Positions 6,138 to 15,092 of a DNA stretch of 64,000 bases are shown one piece after another; position 1 is the stretch's first letter, and every line of letters starts with the position of its first letter. The notes under the pieces are model-generated. The model did not search any database. It was not told the DNA's origin and saw nothing but the letters and a program-made list of their open reading frames with translations. The position numbers were made by a program, and so were the translations under genes. This DNA comes from Ignavibacteriales bacterium UBA1304 (lineage in GTDB: Bacteria > Bacteroidota > Ignavibacteria > Ignavibacteriales > Ignavibacteriaceae), in NCBI GenBank assembly GCA_002307295.1, contig DBTY01000046.1:1-64000 (forward strand), written 5' to 3'.

Positions 6138-9113
6138 ATGAAAAAAAAATACTCGTTACTCGTTATTTGTTTGTTATTCATTACCGCTACTGCTCAATCG
6201 CAGTCAGTTTCGGAGCTGTATAATGAAGCTATGAACGCTTACAATGCAAGCGATTTTACAAAAAGCTACGACATATTTGAAAAGTTTTTTACAAACTATA
6301 ATCAATATGACGAACTTTATGCGTCTGCAAAGTTTTATTCGTCCGAGTCGCTATTAAATCTTGGCAAGCAGGAAGCCGCGGCAAACAGTTATGAATTTTT
6401 AATTAAGAATTTTAAGAATTCCTATTTTCGAGAAAAAACTCTTTTTAAGCTCGGTTCAATATATTTTGAAGAGAAAGAATATGAGCGGTCAAGGGAGCGG
6501 TTTAGCCGGCTTAGGGAAGAATTTCCTTACACAGAATTTACCGGAGCCTCTTTATACTGGACTGGCGAAGCGTATCTTGCTGAAGATAAATACGACGAAG
6601 CCATAGCATATTTTCTAAAATCAATAGATAGCAAACGAAACAATAAATTTGTAGATCACGCAATTTTTTCAGCCGCCTACGCTTACGAAAAGCAGGGCAA
6701 ATATACTGACGCGGTAACTTATTATGATAAATTGTTATCATTTTATCCCGATAGCCCGTTGGCGTCTTCGGCGCAAATTAGAATAGGCATTTGTTACTTT
6801 AAGCTTAAAGATTATGATTCCTCAATCCTTGAATTGAGTAATCCTTTAGTTCACCAGCTGCCTGATAACCAGGTGGCGTCTGCATTATATTTAACGGCTA
6901 ATTCATATTTTAAGGTTAAAGAGTTTGATAACGCGGAAAAAACGTATCTTGAGATACTGAAAAAATTCCCTAAAAGCGGCGTTTTTCAGGATGTAAGATA
7001 TGCTTTGGGCTGGACTTATTTTCAACAAAAAAAATATGACGACGCATATAAAATTTTTAATTCTCTTTCAAACGGAAGCGATACTATAGCTTCAAAGGCT
7101 TTTTATTGGAAAGGAGAGGCAAAAAGATATCTTGGGGATGAAGCCGAAGCTCTAAAAATATATGAAGCTTTTCTGAAAAAATATCCTGTAGATCCGGCGC
7201 GGTTTAAAGTGCATTTTCTGATAGGAACAATATTATATAATCAGCAAAAATACGATCAGGCGGAAAAGTATCTTAAGCCTATATTCAACAGTTCTGACGA
7301 TCAGTTAAAGAGCAAAGCTCTTGTCTTAAACGGCGAAATTAAGTTAAACAAAAAAGAATATAATTCCGCATCGGAGCTTTTTGAAGACGCGTTAAAGATT
7401 GAAAAGATTGACGCCGAGAAAAAAAACAGAGCGCTGTTTGGTCTAGCAATCTCTAACTATTATATGAAAGACTTTACCGAAGCTCTGAAATATTTTAGTC
7501 TGTTGCAGGAAAAAGCTCCTGATTTTGAACAGGATAAAATTAATTTTTATTCAGGCGAAATTAAATTTGAAAAAGAAAAATACTCTGAAGCTTTAGGCTT
7601 TTACAGCAGGGTCGACGTCGGCAATCCAGACGTAGGTTTGCAATCGCTTTATTCAAAAGGCTATTGCTGCTATAATCTAAAAGATTATGAAAATGCAGTA
7701 AACTTTTTTACTGAATACGTAAAAAGATCGTCCGGCGAAAAACAATTAGACGCCAGACTAAGACTTGCCGATTGCTATTTTGTAAATAAAGGCTATGCTG
7801 CGGCTGGAAAAATTTATCAGGAAATATTTAAGAATCACAAAGCAATACCTAATGCGGACTATGCGTATTTCCAGTATGCTCAGTCGTTATTTAAAGCTGA
7901 AAAATATAGCGAAGCTATAAATGAATTTACTGCTTTGAAAAATAAATATCCAAGATCGCAGTTCGCAGATCAGTCTTTATATTTTATCGGCTGGATACAT
8001 TTTCAGCAGGGGAAATATGAAGAAGCTATAGGCAGTTATAGAAATGTAATGGCCGTTTATCCTAAAACAAACCTGGCTCCGCTTTTGGAATACTCAATAG
8101 GCGATTCATATTATAATATGGGGCAATATGATGCCGCTATTGAAAGCTATTCAAAGGTGCTGAATAATTATCCTTCGTCAAACTACGTAGTAGACGCCGT
8201 AAACGGCATTCAGTATAGTTATGTTGCGAAAGGCGAACCGGAAAAAGCAGCTTCTGAAATCAGCGGATATGTGCAAAGAAATGCAGGCAAAAATTTTACC
8301 GATCAGCTATACTTTAAGAAAAGCGAGATATTCTTTAATCAGCGCCAGTATGATAAAGCAAGAAATAGTTATCGCGAATTCTTATCGCTTTATCCAAACA
8401 GCCGTTTGGCTCCGGACGCATATTACTGGATTGGGAAGTGTTCGCAGGGGTTAAATCAGCAAAGCGAAGCTTTACGCAATTTTGATATTGTAGTAAAGTC
8501 GTATCCTTCAAGCGAACTGGCAGCTAACGCTGCAATTGAAGCGGCTGCAATTTATAACTACCAGAAAAAGTATGACTATGCAATATCTCTTTATAATAAA
8601 GTTTTAGAAAGCTCCGGCAGCTCTTCCGGAAAGGCGGAAGTTTTATTTCAGCGCGGTTTAAGCTACAGTTACAAGGGCGATTACCAAAGCGCGTTAAATT
8701 CTTATGACGAAGTTATTCAACATCATGCGGGCACTATATTTGCCGATAAAGCAAAGCTTGAAGTTGGCGTAATCAGCTACGATCAAAAGAACTATGAAAA
8801 CGCGATGGCTTGTTTTAGAAACTTATCAGAAAACAGAAGCGACGATTTGGGCGCAAAGGCTCAGTTCTTCCTTGGAGTTTCATTGCTCGAAACTAAAAAA
8901 TACACAGACGCAATAGCGGCTCTTGTCCGCGTGTCTACAATATTCCCAAGTTTTGACGAATGGGTAGCGCGTTCGTATCTGAAACTTGGCGAATGTTATG
9001 AAAAATTAAAAGATTATCCAAAAGCTAAAGATATGTACAAGATTGTAATTAACAGCCATAGAGGCGATACGTTTGCAAAAGAAGCACAGATTAAATTAAG
9101 GAACGTAAAGTGA
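6138..9113 (+). CDS. Large secreted TPR-repeat protein
   Basis: 991 aa with an N-terminal signal peptide (MKKKYSLLVICLLFITATA, cleavage near residues 20-23). The rest is almost wholly tetratricopeptide repeats of about 34-37 residues, more than twenty, with the recurring pattern Y-x-x-A-x-x-x-Y/F-x-x-[LV]-x-x-x-[YF]-P. Such arrays act as periplasmic or outer-membrane scaffolds; the spacing resembles YbgF/BamD-type repeats. It is the first gene of a cluster: its stop overlaps the GTG start of the barrel gene by 4 nt, so the two are probably made and used together. No enzymatic domain is visible. Family membership (TPR) is certain, function is not. Confidence 0.9.
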   Translation: MKKKYSLLVICLLFITATAQSQSVSELYNEAMNAYNASDFTKSYDIFEKFFTNYNQYDELYASAKFYSSESLLNLGKQEAAANSYEFLIKNFKNSYFREKTLFKLGSIYFEEKEYERSRERFSRLREEFPYTEFTGASLYWTGEAYLAEDKYDEAIAYFLKSIDSKRNNKFVDHAIFSAAYAYEKQGKYTDAVTYYDKLLSFYPDSPLASSAQIRIGICYFKLKDYDSSILELSNPLVHQLPDNQVASALYLTANSYFKVKEFDNAEKTYLEILKKFPKSGVFQDVRYALGWTYFQQKKYDDAYKIFNSLSNGSDTIASKAFYWKGEAKRYLGDEAEALKIYEAFLKKYPVDPARFKVHFLIGTILYNQQKYDQAEKYLKPIFNSSDDQLKSKALVLNGEIKLNKKEYNSASELFEDALKIEKIDAEKKNRALFGLAISNYYMKDFTEALKYFSLLQEKAPDFEQDKINFYSGEIKFEKEKYSEALGFYSRVDVGNPDVGLQSLYSKGYCCYNLKDYENAVNFFTEYVKRSSGEKQLDARLRLADCYFVNKGYAAAGKIYQEIFKNHKAIPNADYAYFQYAQSLFKAEKYSEAINEFTALKNKYPRSQFADQSLYFIGWIHFQQGKYEEAIGSYRNVMAVYPKTNLAPLLEYSIGDSYYNMGQYDAAIESYSKVLNNYPSSNYVVDAVNGIQYSYVAKGEPEKAASEISGYVQRNAGKNFTDQLYFKKSEIFFNQRQYDKARNSYREFLSLYPNSRLAPDAYYWIGKCSQGLNQQSEALRNFDIVVKSYPSSELAANAAIEAAAIYNYQKKYDYAISLYNKVLESSGSSSGKAEVLFQRGLSYSYKGDYQSALNSYDEVIQHHAGTIFADKAKLEVGVISYDQKNYENAMACFRNLSENRSDDLGAKAQFFLGVSLLETKKYTDAIAALVRVSTIFPSFDEWVARSYLKLGECYEKLKDYPKAKDMYKIVINSHRGDTFAKEAQIKLRNVK

Positions 9114-10708
9114 TTAAGAAATTATTCCCAATTTTATTTTTAACATTTTATATATCGGCGTTTGCGCAAGACGATCAACAGAAGAACTCTTCCGTGGAGC
9201 TGCCAAGTTTTGTTATAACAGGTAAAGACATTATATCTCTTCCTAAGGCAAAAAAACTTACTTCGCCGTTTGTTTCTACGGTATCAGAAGAATTTCTTAA
9301 ACCGGCTTTTACTCCTGACGATTTTGAAATTACAAATGTTCCAGATCCAGGTAAAAAAGAATTTAACAGCGTAGATACGGCCGATTATATTAACGGAAGC
9401 CTTGACGCCGGGTTTGGCGTCAACTTAAGACCGTTTGCTAATGGAAATTTATCCAAGCAGTTCAACAACGGAATATTTGGAATAGATTTTTCAGGTTTTA
9501 ATAAACGCGCATATGTAGATAACAGCGACCGTTATTTGTTTGCAGGCGGAATTAGGTTCGCTTTCTTCATCGGCGACGAGAGCCCTGTTATTCCTAATAC
9601 TCAAATTGACGTAGGCGCAAAGTATTCGTTTGACGCATATAAACTTTATGCTTCGGCTAAACCGGATGAAAGACGGAGATTAGAAAGAGGACATTTTTAT
9701 TTCGACGTTAAAAATCCGGCCAACGACGTTTTTTCGTATGACTACCGTTTGTTTAATACTATAGACAGAATATCAGACGAAAGCTTTTTTGAAAATGTGA
9801 TTGGCGCGGAAGGTTATACGCAGATTCAAATAGGCCCGGTTAGCGCTAATGCAAAACTGAAACTGATGAATCAAAGGCTATCGAACGATTCTCTTGATAA
9901 CGTTAATTTTAAGCTTATTGACATAAGACCTTATATTGGGTTAAATATCTGGGGACCGGTAAGTCTTCAGGCGGGTTTTGATTTTTTTAAGTCCGATTCA
10001 AGTTCGGTCGGCAATTTATTTGGAGCGTTAACAATTCCTTTTGGCAAAGGCGTAAGCTTATATGGCGAATATGCTCCGCAGGAACAAGCTCTTACTTATT
10101 ATGAGCTTAGCAAAGAGAACAGGTTTTTTAATACAAAAACGCTCAACAATATAGTTGAACACAAAAAGAATTTGTTCGATGCGAATTTTAAATATGAATA
10201 CCTTATTTATTATGAAGTAAACGGCGGTATTGAATATTTTACTTCTGACGCATATCCGTTTTGGGACGACGAAAATTCTACTGGAACATTCCATACTGAC
10301 TATGCAAAAATTAAAAGCGGTAAAATATTTGTAAACTTCCTGTTCCATAAAGGACCTTTTGGACGTTTTTACGCCGATCTATCGTATAACTCTTTGAAAA
10401 CTGATAATGGAAACCAGCTTCCGTTTGTGCCGCAGATTGCTGCAAATGCAAATTATGGTTATGATTTTGAAAATGGAATTGGATTTGAAGCCAGACTTAA
10501 GTATTATGGCAATTCTTTTTCCGATCAGGGAAATAAGAAAAAATTAGATCCTTTTGCAAGTTTATCAGTAAAAGGGACTTATAATTTTAGCAAATTGCTT
10601 AATTTCTATTTTGAAGCGAATAACCTTACTGATAATAAAAATTATATCTGGAAAGGGTACCGCGAAGATACATTGGATCTGATTTTAGGACTTAATTATA
10701 AATTTTAG
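9110..10708 (+). CDS. Outer-membrane beta-barrel protein
   Basis: 532 aa starting with GTG, which overlaps the TPR gene's TGA (GTGA). Signal peptide MIKKLFPILFLTFYISAFA, then a short region with FVITGKDIISLPKAKK that looks like a periplasmic segment, then repeated amphipathic strands rich in alternating aromatic and polar residues, ending NLTDNKNYIWKGYREDTLDLILGLNYKF. The C-terminal Phe and the strand pattern are those of TonB-receptor-like or OmpA-like barrels, but there is no clear plug domain or TonB box. Translational coupling to the TPR gene suggests the TPR protein is its periplasmic partner. The substrate is unknown. Confidence 0.85.
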   Translation: MIKKLFPILFLTFYISAFAQDDQQKNSSVELPSFVITGKDIISLPKAKKLTSPFVSTVSEEFLKPAFTPDDFEITNVPDPGKKEFNSVDTADYINGSLDAGFGVNLRPFANGNLSKQFNNGIFGIDFSGFNKRAYVDNSDRYLFAGGIRFAFFIGDESPVIPNTQIDVGAKYSFDAYKLYASAKPDERRRLERGHFYFDVKNPANDVFSYDYRLFNTIDRISDESFFENVIGAEGYTQIQIGPVSANAKLKLMNQRLSNDSLDNVNFKLIDIRPYIGLNIWGPVSLQAGFDFFKSDSSSVGNLFGALTIPFGKGVSLYGEYAPQEQALTYYELSKENRFFNTKTLNNIVEHKKNLFDANFKYEYLIYYEVNGGIEYFTSDAYPFWDDENSTGTFHTDYAKIKSGKIFVNFLFHKGPFGRFYADLSYNSLKTDNGNQLPFVPQIAANANYGYDFENGIGFEARLKYYGNSFSDQGNKKKLDPFASLSVKGTYNFSKLLNFYFEANNLTDNKNYIWKGYREDTLDLILGLNYKF

Positions 10709-10771
10709 AAATTATTACTTTAATCCTAAAATTAGTTATTTTTACGGATATTGAAAAAAATAATTTAAAGA

Positions 10772-13081
10772 ATGACTAAAGCCGAATTAATATCAAAGAT
10801 TGCAAGTCGAGCGGGCGTACATAAGTCTGAAGCCGAAGTGTTTTTTGAGAGTTTTCTCAAAAAAATTGCGTCCAATATTAATGCAGGCGGCGCAGTTCAT
10901 ATTGAAAACGTCGGTCGCTTTTTTATTAAAGAAGGCATATCTGATAATCAGAATTCAAAAATATCCAAACCTAAAATTGAACATAAGTATTCCGACTTAG
11001 TCGTCTTCCAATCAGAAGAGAGTCTTAATTCGGAAGAGCCTTTGACGCAGGAAGAAAGCGCGCCTTTAGTATTTAATTTACCTGATTTAAACGGCTCTGG
11101 GCAGTCCGGCATCGACTCTATTTTTAGCCTTGGCTTTGGCAAACCGCTTATCAACCAGCCTGAAGAGATTGGCGAAGACGCATACGTGCCCTTATCAAGA
11201 GCCGAGCAAAAAATACAGATGGAGTCGAAAGCGGAAAAACTTTTTTCCGAAGCGAAAATTCAGGACGAGTCTTCAGCCGAAGAGGATAAATATTTTTATC
11301 TTAGCCCAAAAATTAAAAAAGATGAAGCGCCTGTTTTTTCTGTTGAAAATGAAATCCCTAAAGAAGTAATTAGCGCTGAAGAGGTTAGCGCAGACGAAGT
11401 GAGCGAAGAACAAAAACCAGAAATAGATGTCGCCGAAGCAGAACCGGAAGTAGAGAACGAGCCAGTTCCTGAAACGGAAGCTGATGAAGATGTAGATATC
11501 TCTGAGATCGTAAAAGAAAATCTAGAATGGGATTTTGGCGTTCCTTCTGAAGAAGTTTATGAAGAAGAATCAATCTTACCGGAAGCTGTTCCTGTTATTC
11601 CGGAAGGAACCGAAGAACAAACCGTTACTGAATTTATTCCTGATGAAGCTGAGCTAAGTTCTACTTTACAAGAAATTCCGGCGGAGACGGAAAATTTCGC
11701 TGCCGCGATATTAGAAGAAATACCAGAGCAGACGGAGCCTGAACAGACGGAACCTGTTCCGGCAGTTTTTGAGCAGAATGAAGCTGAACAAGCAGAAGAA
11801 GAGGCGGAAGCTCTTTGGGCTGAATCGCAAAGCGCAGCCGAAACGGGAAATACAACCGACTTTGAACCAAAGGAAGAAAAAGAAGAAGAGCTAAGCTGGG
11901 ATTTTGGCGGATACGATAAACAAATCGAATTTGAAAATTCAGTTATGCACGGAAAAACGGAAGACGAAGTGGAACAATTCTCTTCTGAAAATGAAGAACC
12001 TGAGTTTCAGAGCGTAGACTCAATAACTTCTAAACTTCAAAAACTTACAGTAGCCGAAGATCAGCTTCAGTGGGACTTTGGCGGTCCTAAGCAGCCTGAT
12101 AATCAGTTTGTCTCCGAATACCAGCCGGAAGCTTTGAATGAGGTGGTCGGCGAAGACGGCTTTGTTCAGGTTAACGGTAAAAAGAACAAGCTTATTTTTG
12201 AAGAAGATTTGATAAAAGAAAAAAGCGATCAAAAAATTGCAGAAGAAAATGCTATCAGTCAGGATGAAAAAGCTATGGAATTTAAACAAATTCAAGTTGA
12301 CAAAAAGAAAGAGCCTGGATTCCAGAAAGCGTTGAGGTATTCTTTTACCGGGCTTATAATTATAGCTCTTGTGGCGCTTGGCCTGTATTCATATTTTAAA
12401 TATGTTAAGCATAAAGACTTAATACGCGGTTTTAAGAGCGAACAGGTTGCAGCCGAAACAGGCGCTAAAAAAACAGAAATGATTGAACGGAATTATGATG
12501 TTCCAGTAACGTATCCGTATAACAAAAAAGATATTCCACCCGCAGAAGCGGCTAATAACAGCTCTGCAAATGCGCAGGGAGCAGGCGCCCAGGCAAATCA
12601 GGCAGTTAGTCCGGTTCAGGCAAAAGAAGCCGCTAAACAGACTCAGCAGAAGCAAAAGCAATCTAATGAGGATCTTTCGGCCGAAGAGATGTTTTCAAAA
12701 AAGAATCCGGGTAATATTCTTAATAAAAATAAGAATGTAAAACCGGTAGATGAAAAGAAAAAAGAAACTGCTACAAAGCAGGAAAAAGCTGCGCCGAAAA
12801 CTGCGGCAAATAAACAGACAGCCGCGGTAAAGCCAGATAGCAAACCGGTCGCAGGCGGGCATATTTTTGCAGACGGCGGAAAGTTCGCTTTTCAGCTTTC
12901 ATCATGGCCTAATAAAGAAAAAGCCGAGCAGGAAGCTGCAAAATTTAAAAAATCAGGTTATTCCGCTTATATAGCTTCGGCTTATATAGAAAAATATAAA
13001 AATACATGGTACAGAGTGCGCATAGGCGGTTTTAGCACAAAAGAAGAAGCTGAAAGCGCATACAGAAAATTATTCAAATAA
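10772..13081 (+). CDS. HU-domain, transmembrane, SPOR-domain fusion protein
   Basis: 769 aa. Residues 1 to about 60 are an HU/IHF-like DNA-binding domain (MTKAELISKIASRAGVHKSE, then HIENVGRFFIKEG). Residues about 95-510 are a very acidic Glu/Pro-rich linker with three copies of a short motif, [E/S/Q]WDFG preceded by Leu (near residues 253, 376 and 434). One membrane segment lies at about 524-546 (FTGLIIIALVALGLYSYF). After it comes a Lys/Ala/Gln-rich periplasmic linker, then a C-terminal SPOR domain (about 703-769, FAFQLSSWPNKEKAEQEAAK ... WYRVRIGGF). SPOR domains bind denuded septal peptidoglycan, so the protein would join cytoplasmic DNA or a cytoplasmic partner to the cell wall. It lies 63 bases after the barrel gene and 34 before tonB, in one likely transcription unit. 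Confidence 0.88.
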   Translation: MTKAELISKIASRAGVHKSEAEVFFESFLKKIASNINAGGAVHIENVGRFFIKEGISDNQNSKISKPKIEHKYSDLVVFQSEESLNSEEPLTQEESAPLVFNLPDLNGSGQSGIDSIFSLGFGKPLINQPEEIGEDAYVPLSRAEQKIQMESKAEKLFSEAKIQDESSAEEDKYFYLSPKIKKDEAPVFSVENEIPKEVISAEEVSADEVSEEQKPEIDVAEAEPEVENEPVPETEADEDVDISEIVKENLEWDFGVPSEEVYEEESILPEAVPVIPEGTEEQTVTEFIPDEAELSSTLQEIPAETENFAAAILEEIPEQTEPEQTEPVPAVFEQNEAEQAEEEAEALWAESQSAAETGNTTDFEPKEEKEEELSWDFGGYDKQIEFENSVMHGKTEDEVEQFSSENEEPEFQSVDSITSKLQKLTVAEDQLQWDFGGPKQPDNQFVSEYQPEALNEVVGEDGFVQVNGKKNKLIFEEDLIKEKSDQKIAEENAISQDEKAMEFKQIQVDKKKEPGFQKALRYSFTGLIIIALVALGLYSYFKYVKHKDLIRGFKSEQVAAETGAKKTEMIERNYDVPVTYPYNKKDIPPAEAANNSSANAQGAGAQANQAVSPVQAKEAAKQTQQKQKQSNEDLSAEEMFSKKNPGNILNKNKNVKPVDEKKKETATKQEKAAPKTAANKQTAAVKPDSKPVAGGHIFADGGKFAFQLSSWPNKEKAEQEAAKFKKSGYSAYIASAYIEKYKNTWYRVRIGGFSTKEEAESAYRKLFK

Positions 13082-13115
13082 GGCGTTCGTTTAGAAAAAA
13101 GAGTCAGTTACAATA

Positions 13116-13820
13116 ATGATAATATCTAAAAATACAATAAAAAATACTTCGTTTTCAATTTCGATAGCGTTACATGTAATAGTGTTTAGTTTATTTCTCT
13201 TTTCAAGAGCTACAGAAGAGCCTCCTGCAAGAGATTATGTTGAATTGGGCTTTGGCATAGGCAACGGCAATGGTTCTGCCGGAGGGCTTGGAACAGGGCT
13301 TGAAGAAACTGCTGCCAATGTGCCGGAAGGAACTTCCAAGCAGGCTAAATCCAAAGACGAATCCGAGAAAAAATTAGACATTCCTCCTTCAAAAAGCGCT
13401 AAGGATGTAGACGCAATTTCGCAGTCAAAAAAAGCTAAAGAAAACGTTAAAGGGAGCAGCTTAGACGATTATAATTCCAACAGCCGTTCTATTGGCGGTC
13501 AAAGCCAGGGAAACGGAATGGGAGGCAATGGAAGTTTTGGTTATGACATCAACTGGGGCGGCAGAGGTCAGCGCCGTATTTACAGTTATTCAAAACCGGA
13601 ATATCCGGAAGGAGTTAAGAAAGAAGCCGATATACGGCTGCGCTTTACAATACTTCCTGATGGAAGCGTAGGCTCTATTATACCGCTTACTAAAGCCGAT
13701 ACAAAATTAGAAAACGTTGCTATTAATTCGCTGCGTCAATGGCGTTTTGAAGCTTTAAGCAGAAACCAGAAACAGGTAGAGCAAATTGCTATAATAGTTT
13801 TTCCTTACCGGCTTCGATAG
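13116..13820 (+). CDS. TonB-family energy transducer
   Basis: 234 aa. One N-terminal membrane anchor (residues about 9-29, ISIALHVIVFSLFLFS), a Gly/Ser/Lys-rich periplasmic linker, and a C-terminal TonB domain with the pattern KPEYPEGVKKEADIRLRFTI, LPDGSVGSI and SLRQWRFEAL. TonB couples the proton gradient, through ExbB/ExbD, to outer-membrane transporters; exbB and exbD are not in the window. It follows the HU-SPOR gene by 34 bases, and the barrel protein upstream is a natural candidate partner. Its 3' end overlaps the convergent gene at 13789-14103 by 32 bases. Confidence 0.88.
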   Translation: MIISKNTIKNTSFSISIALHVIVFSLFLFSRATEEPPARDYVELGFGIGNGNGSAGGLGTGLEETAANVPEGTSKQAKSKDESEKKLDIPPSKSAKDVDAISQSKKAKENVKGSSLDDYNSNSRSIGGQSQGNGMGGNGSFGYDINWGGRGQRRIYSYSKPEYPEGVKKEADIRLRFTILPDGSVGSIIPLTKADTKLENVAINSLRQWRFEALSRNQKQVEQIAIIVFPYRLR

Positions 13821-14103
13821 CTTCTTTAGAAGGTTCTCTGCCGTAATATAAGCGGTAAAAGAAGAATTCGCCTAATGTTAAAAGGGTAAGCGAAAAAGTA
13901 TCCCTGTCAAACTGAACGCCTAACCCTTTAGGCTCCATTATCAGTTTTGCTATCATTCCGGATATTGACCAGCCTACAGTAAATAATATTGCAATTAAAG
14001 CTATATTGATAAAGCCGGCAGAAAGATTTTCTTCCTGCCACTTTTTTGTAAAAATTACTAGTGTAAAAATAAAATGAATTGTAAAAATAACTGCTGTAAT
14101 CAT
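13789..14103 (-). CDS. Small membrane protein, unknown family
   Basis: 104 aa with about three hydrophobic segments (MITAVIFTIHFIFTLVIF, INIALIAILFTVGWSISGMI, and a weaker one near the C-terminus). No family recognised. Its last 32 coding bases overlap the end of tonB on the other strand. It is 6 bases downstream of the next membrane-protein gene and in the same orientation, so it probably closes that transcription unit. Confidence 0.7.
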   Translation of the reverse strand: MITAVIFTIHFIFTLVIFTKKWQEENLSAGFINIALIAILFTVGWSISGMIAKLIMEPKGLGVQFDRDTFSLTLLTLGEFFFYRLYYGREPSKEAIEAGKEKLL

Positions 14104-14109
14104 ATTCTT

Positions 14110-14610
14110 TTATTCAATGTTTGTTTTTTTGTTAATAAAATGCATTCCGAACAATGCGCCTACAATCCCAAAAATAATATCAACTACAATAGTATTTAAT
14201 AAATAAAAGGCTAAATATAAAAACGAAAAACCGTACTGCGTAATTTCCTGTTGTATTCTTGTAAAGAGCGACATTGTCTGTGCAAAAATCGGGTTTGCAA
14301 GATAAACTTTCAACATATTATTTAGTTCCGGCAGAGTTTCTACAAATTCGTTAGTTCTTGTTATATATGTTATTAATACTTCAAAACCTGTGGAAAAAAA
14401 AGAAGCAAATAGTCCTGTTAACAAACCAAACGCTACAGCTTTGGAAAGTATAATACTATCGGAAAAGCGGTTTATCTTTATATCAAGCAATAATGAAAAA
14501 TAAGCCGCAGCCGGAATAATTAAACAACAACTGAAGCTTTTTAAGCCTGGTATTGTCGATAATACAGAAGCCGCAAAACCGCATACCAAAGCGGGCAAAA
14601 ATCTTTTCAA
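14110..14610 (-). CDS. Polytopic membrane protein, unknown family
   Basis: 166 aa with four or so membrane segments, including FSCCLIIPAAAYFSLLL, AFGLLTGLFASFFSTGF and a long C-terminal pair. Resembles DUF4199-like small membrane proteins in size and layout, but I cannot assign it firmly. Its start overlaps the stop of the DUF2085 gene by 4 nt (ATGA type), pointing to coupled translation. Confidence 0.7.
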   Translation of the reverse strand: MKRFLPALVCGFAASVLSTIPGLKSFSCCLIIPAAAYFSLLLDIKINRFSDSIILSKAVAFGLLTGLFASFFSTGFEVLITYITRTNEFVETLPELNNMLKVYLANPIFAQTMSLFTRIQQEITQYGFSFLYLAFYLLNTIVVDIIFGIVGALFGMHFINKKTNIE

Positions 14611-15086
14611 AAAGTGTCCTTATTAAATTCTTTTAAATAAATTTCAAAAATTATATTTGAAATATAAACAAATACAACCGAACCGAAAATAAATCCTGTT
14701 ACGAAAGATAATAATTTTATATAGACGTAAACCCCGGCAGTAGTCATAATTACGTCAATTAGCAAAGGCGACGAAAACAACAATAGAATAGAAAGTTTTG
14801 GCGCCAGTCTGATATTGACGAAAAGCGAGATCAGGGAAAATATAAACGCTCCCGTATATATTCCAAAACACCTTGAGCAGACTAATACCCCGCCGCTGTT
14901 AAACGTCATTGTTTTTTGCGGAAGCTGATGACAAACGTGCGAGTAAGTGACTTTTAAAAAAGGAATAAGTATTTTAATATACGCAAAAGAGCCTGTAATG
15001 CATGGTACTAACAAACCTGCATACCAAAATGATATCAGGATAAAAACCAGCCATTTAAGCCGGGCGCAGTTTTTAATTATTCGCAA
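14607..15086 (-). CDS. DUF2085 family membrane protein
   Basis: 159 aa with four membrane segments. The DUF2085 signature is clear: YSHVCHQLPQKTM followed by VCSRCFGIYTG, a conserved His/Cys pair set in loops between membrane helices. The family has no known function. It overlaps the following membrane-protein gene by 4 nt and starts 6 bases after the propeller gene's stop, so it belongs to the same minus-strand string. Confidence 0.85.
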   Translation of the reverse strand: MRIIKNCARLKWLVFILISFWYAGLLVPCITGSFAYIKILIPFLKVTYSHVCHQLPQKTMTFNSGGVLVCSRCFGIYTGAFIFSLISLFVNIRLAPKLSILLLFSSPLLIDVIMTTAGVYVYIKLLSFVTGFIFGSVVFVYISNIIFEIYLKEFNKDTF

Positions 15087-15092
15087 AAATTT

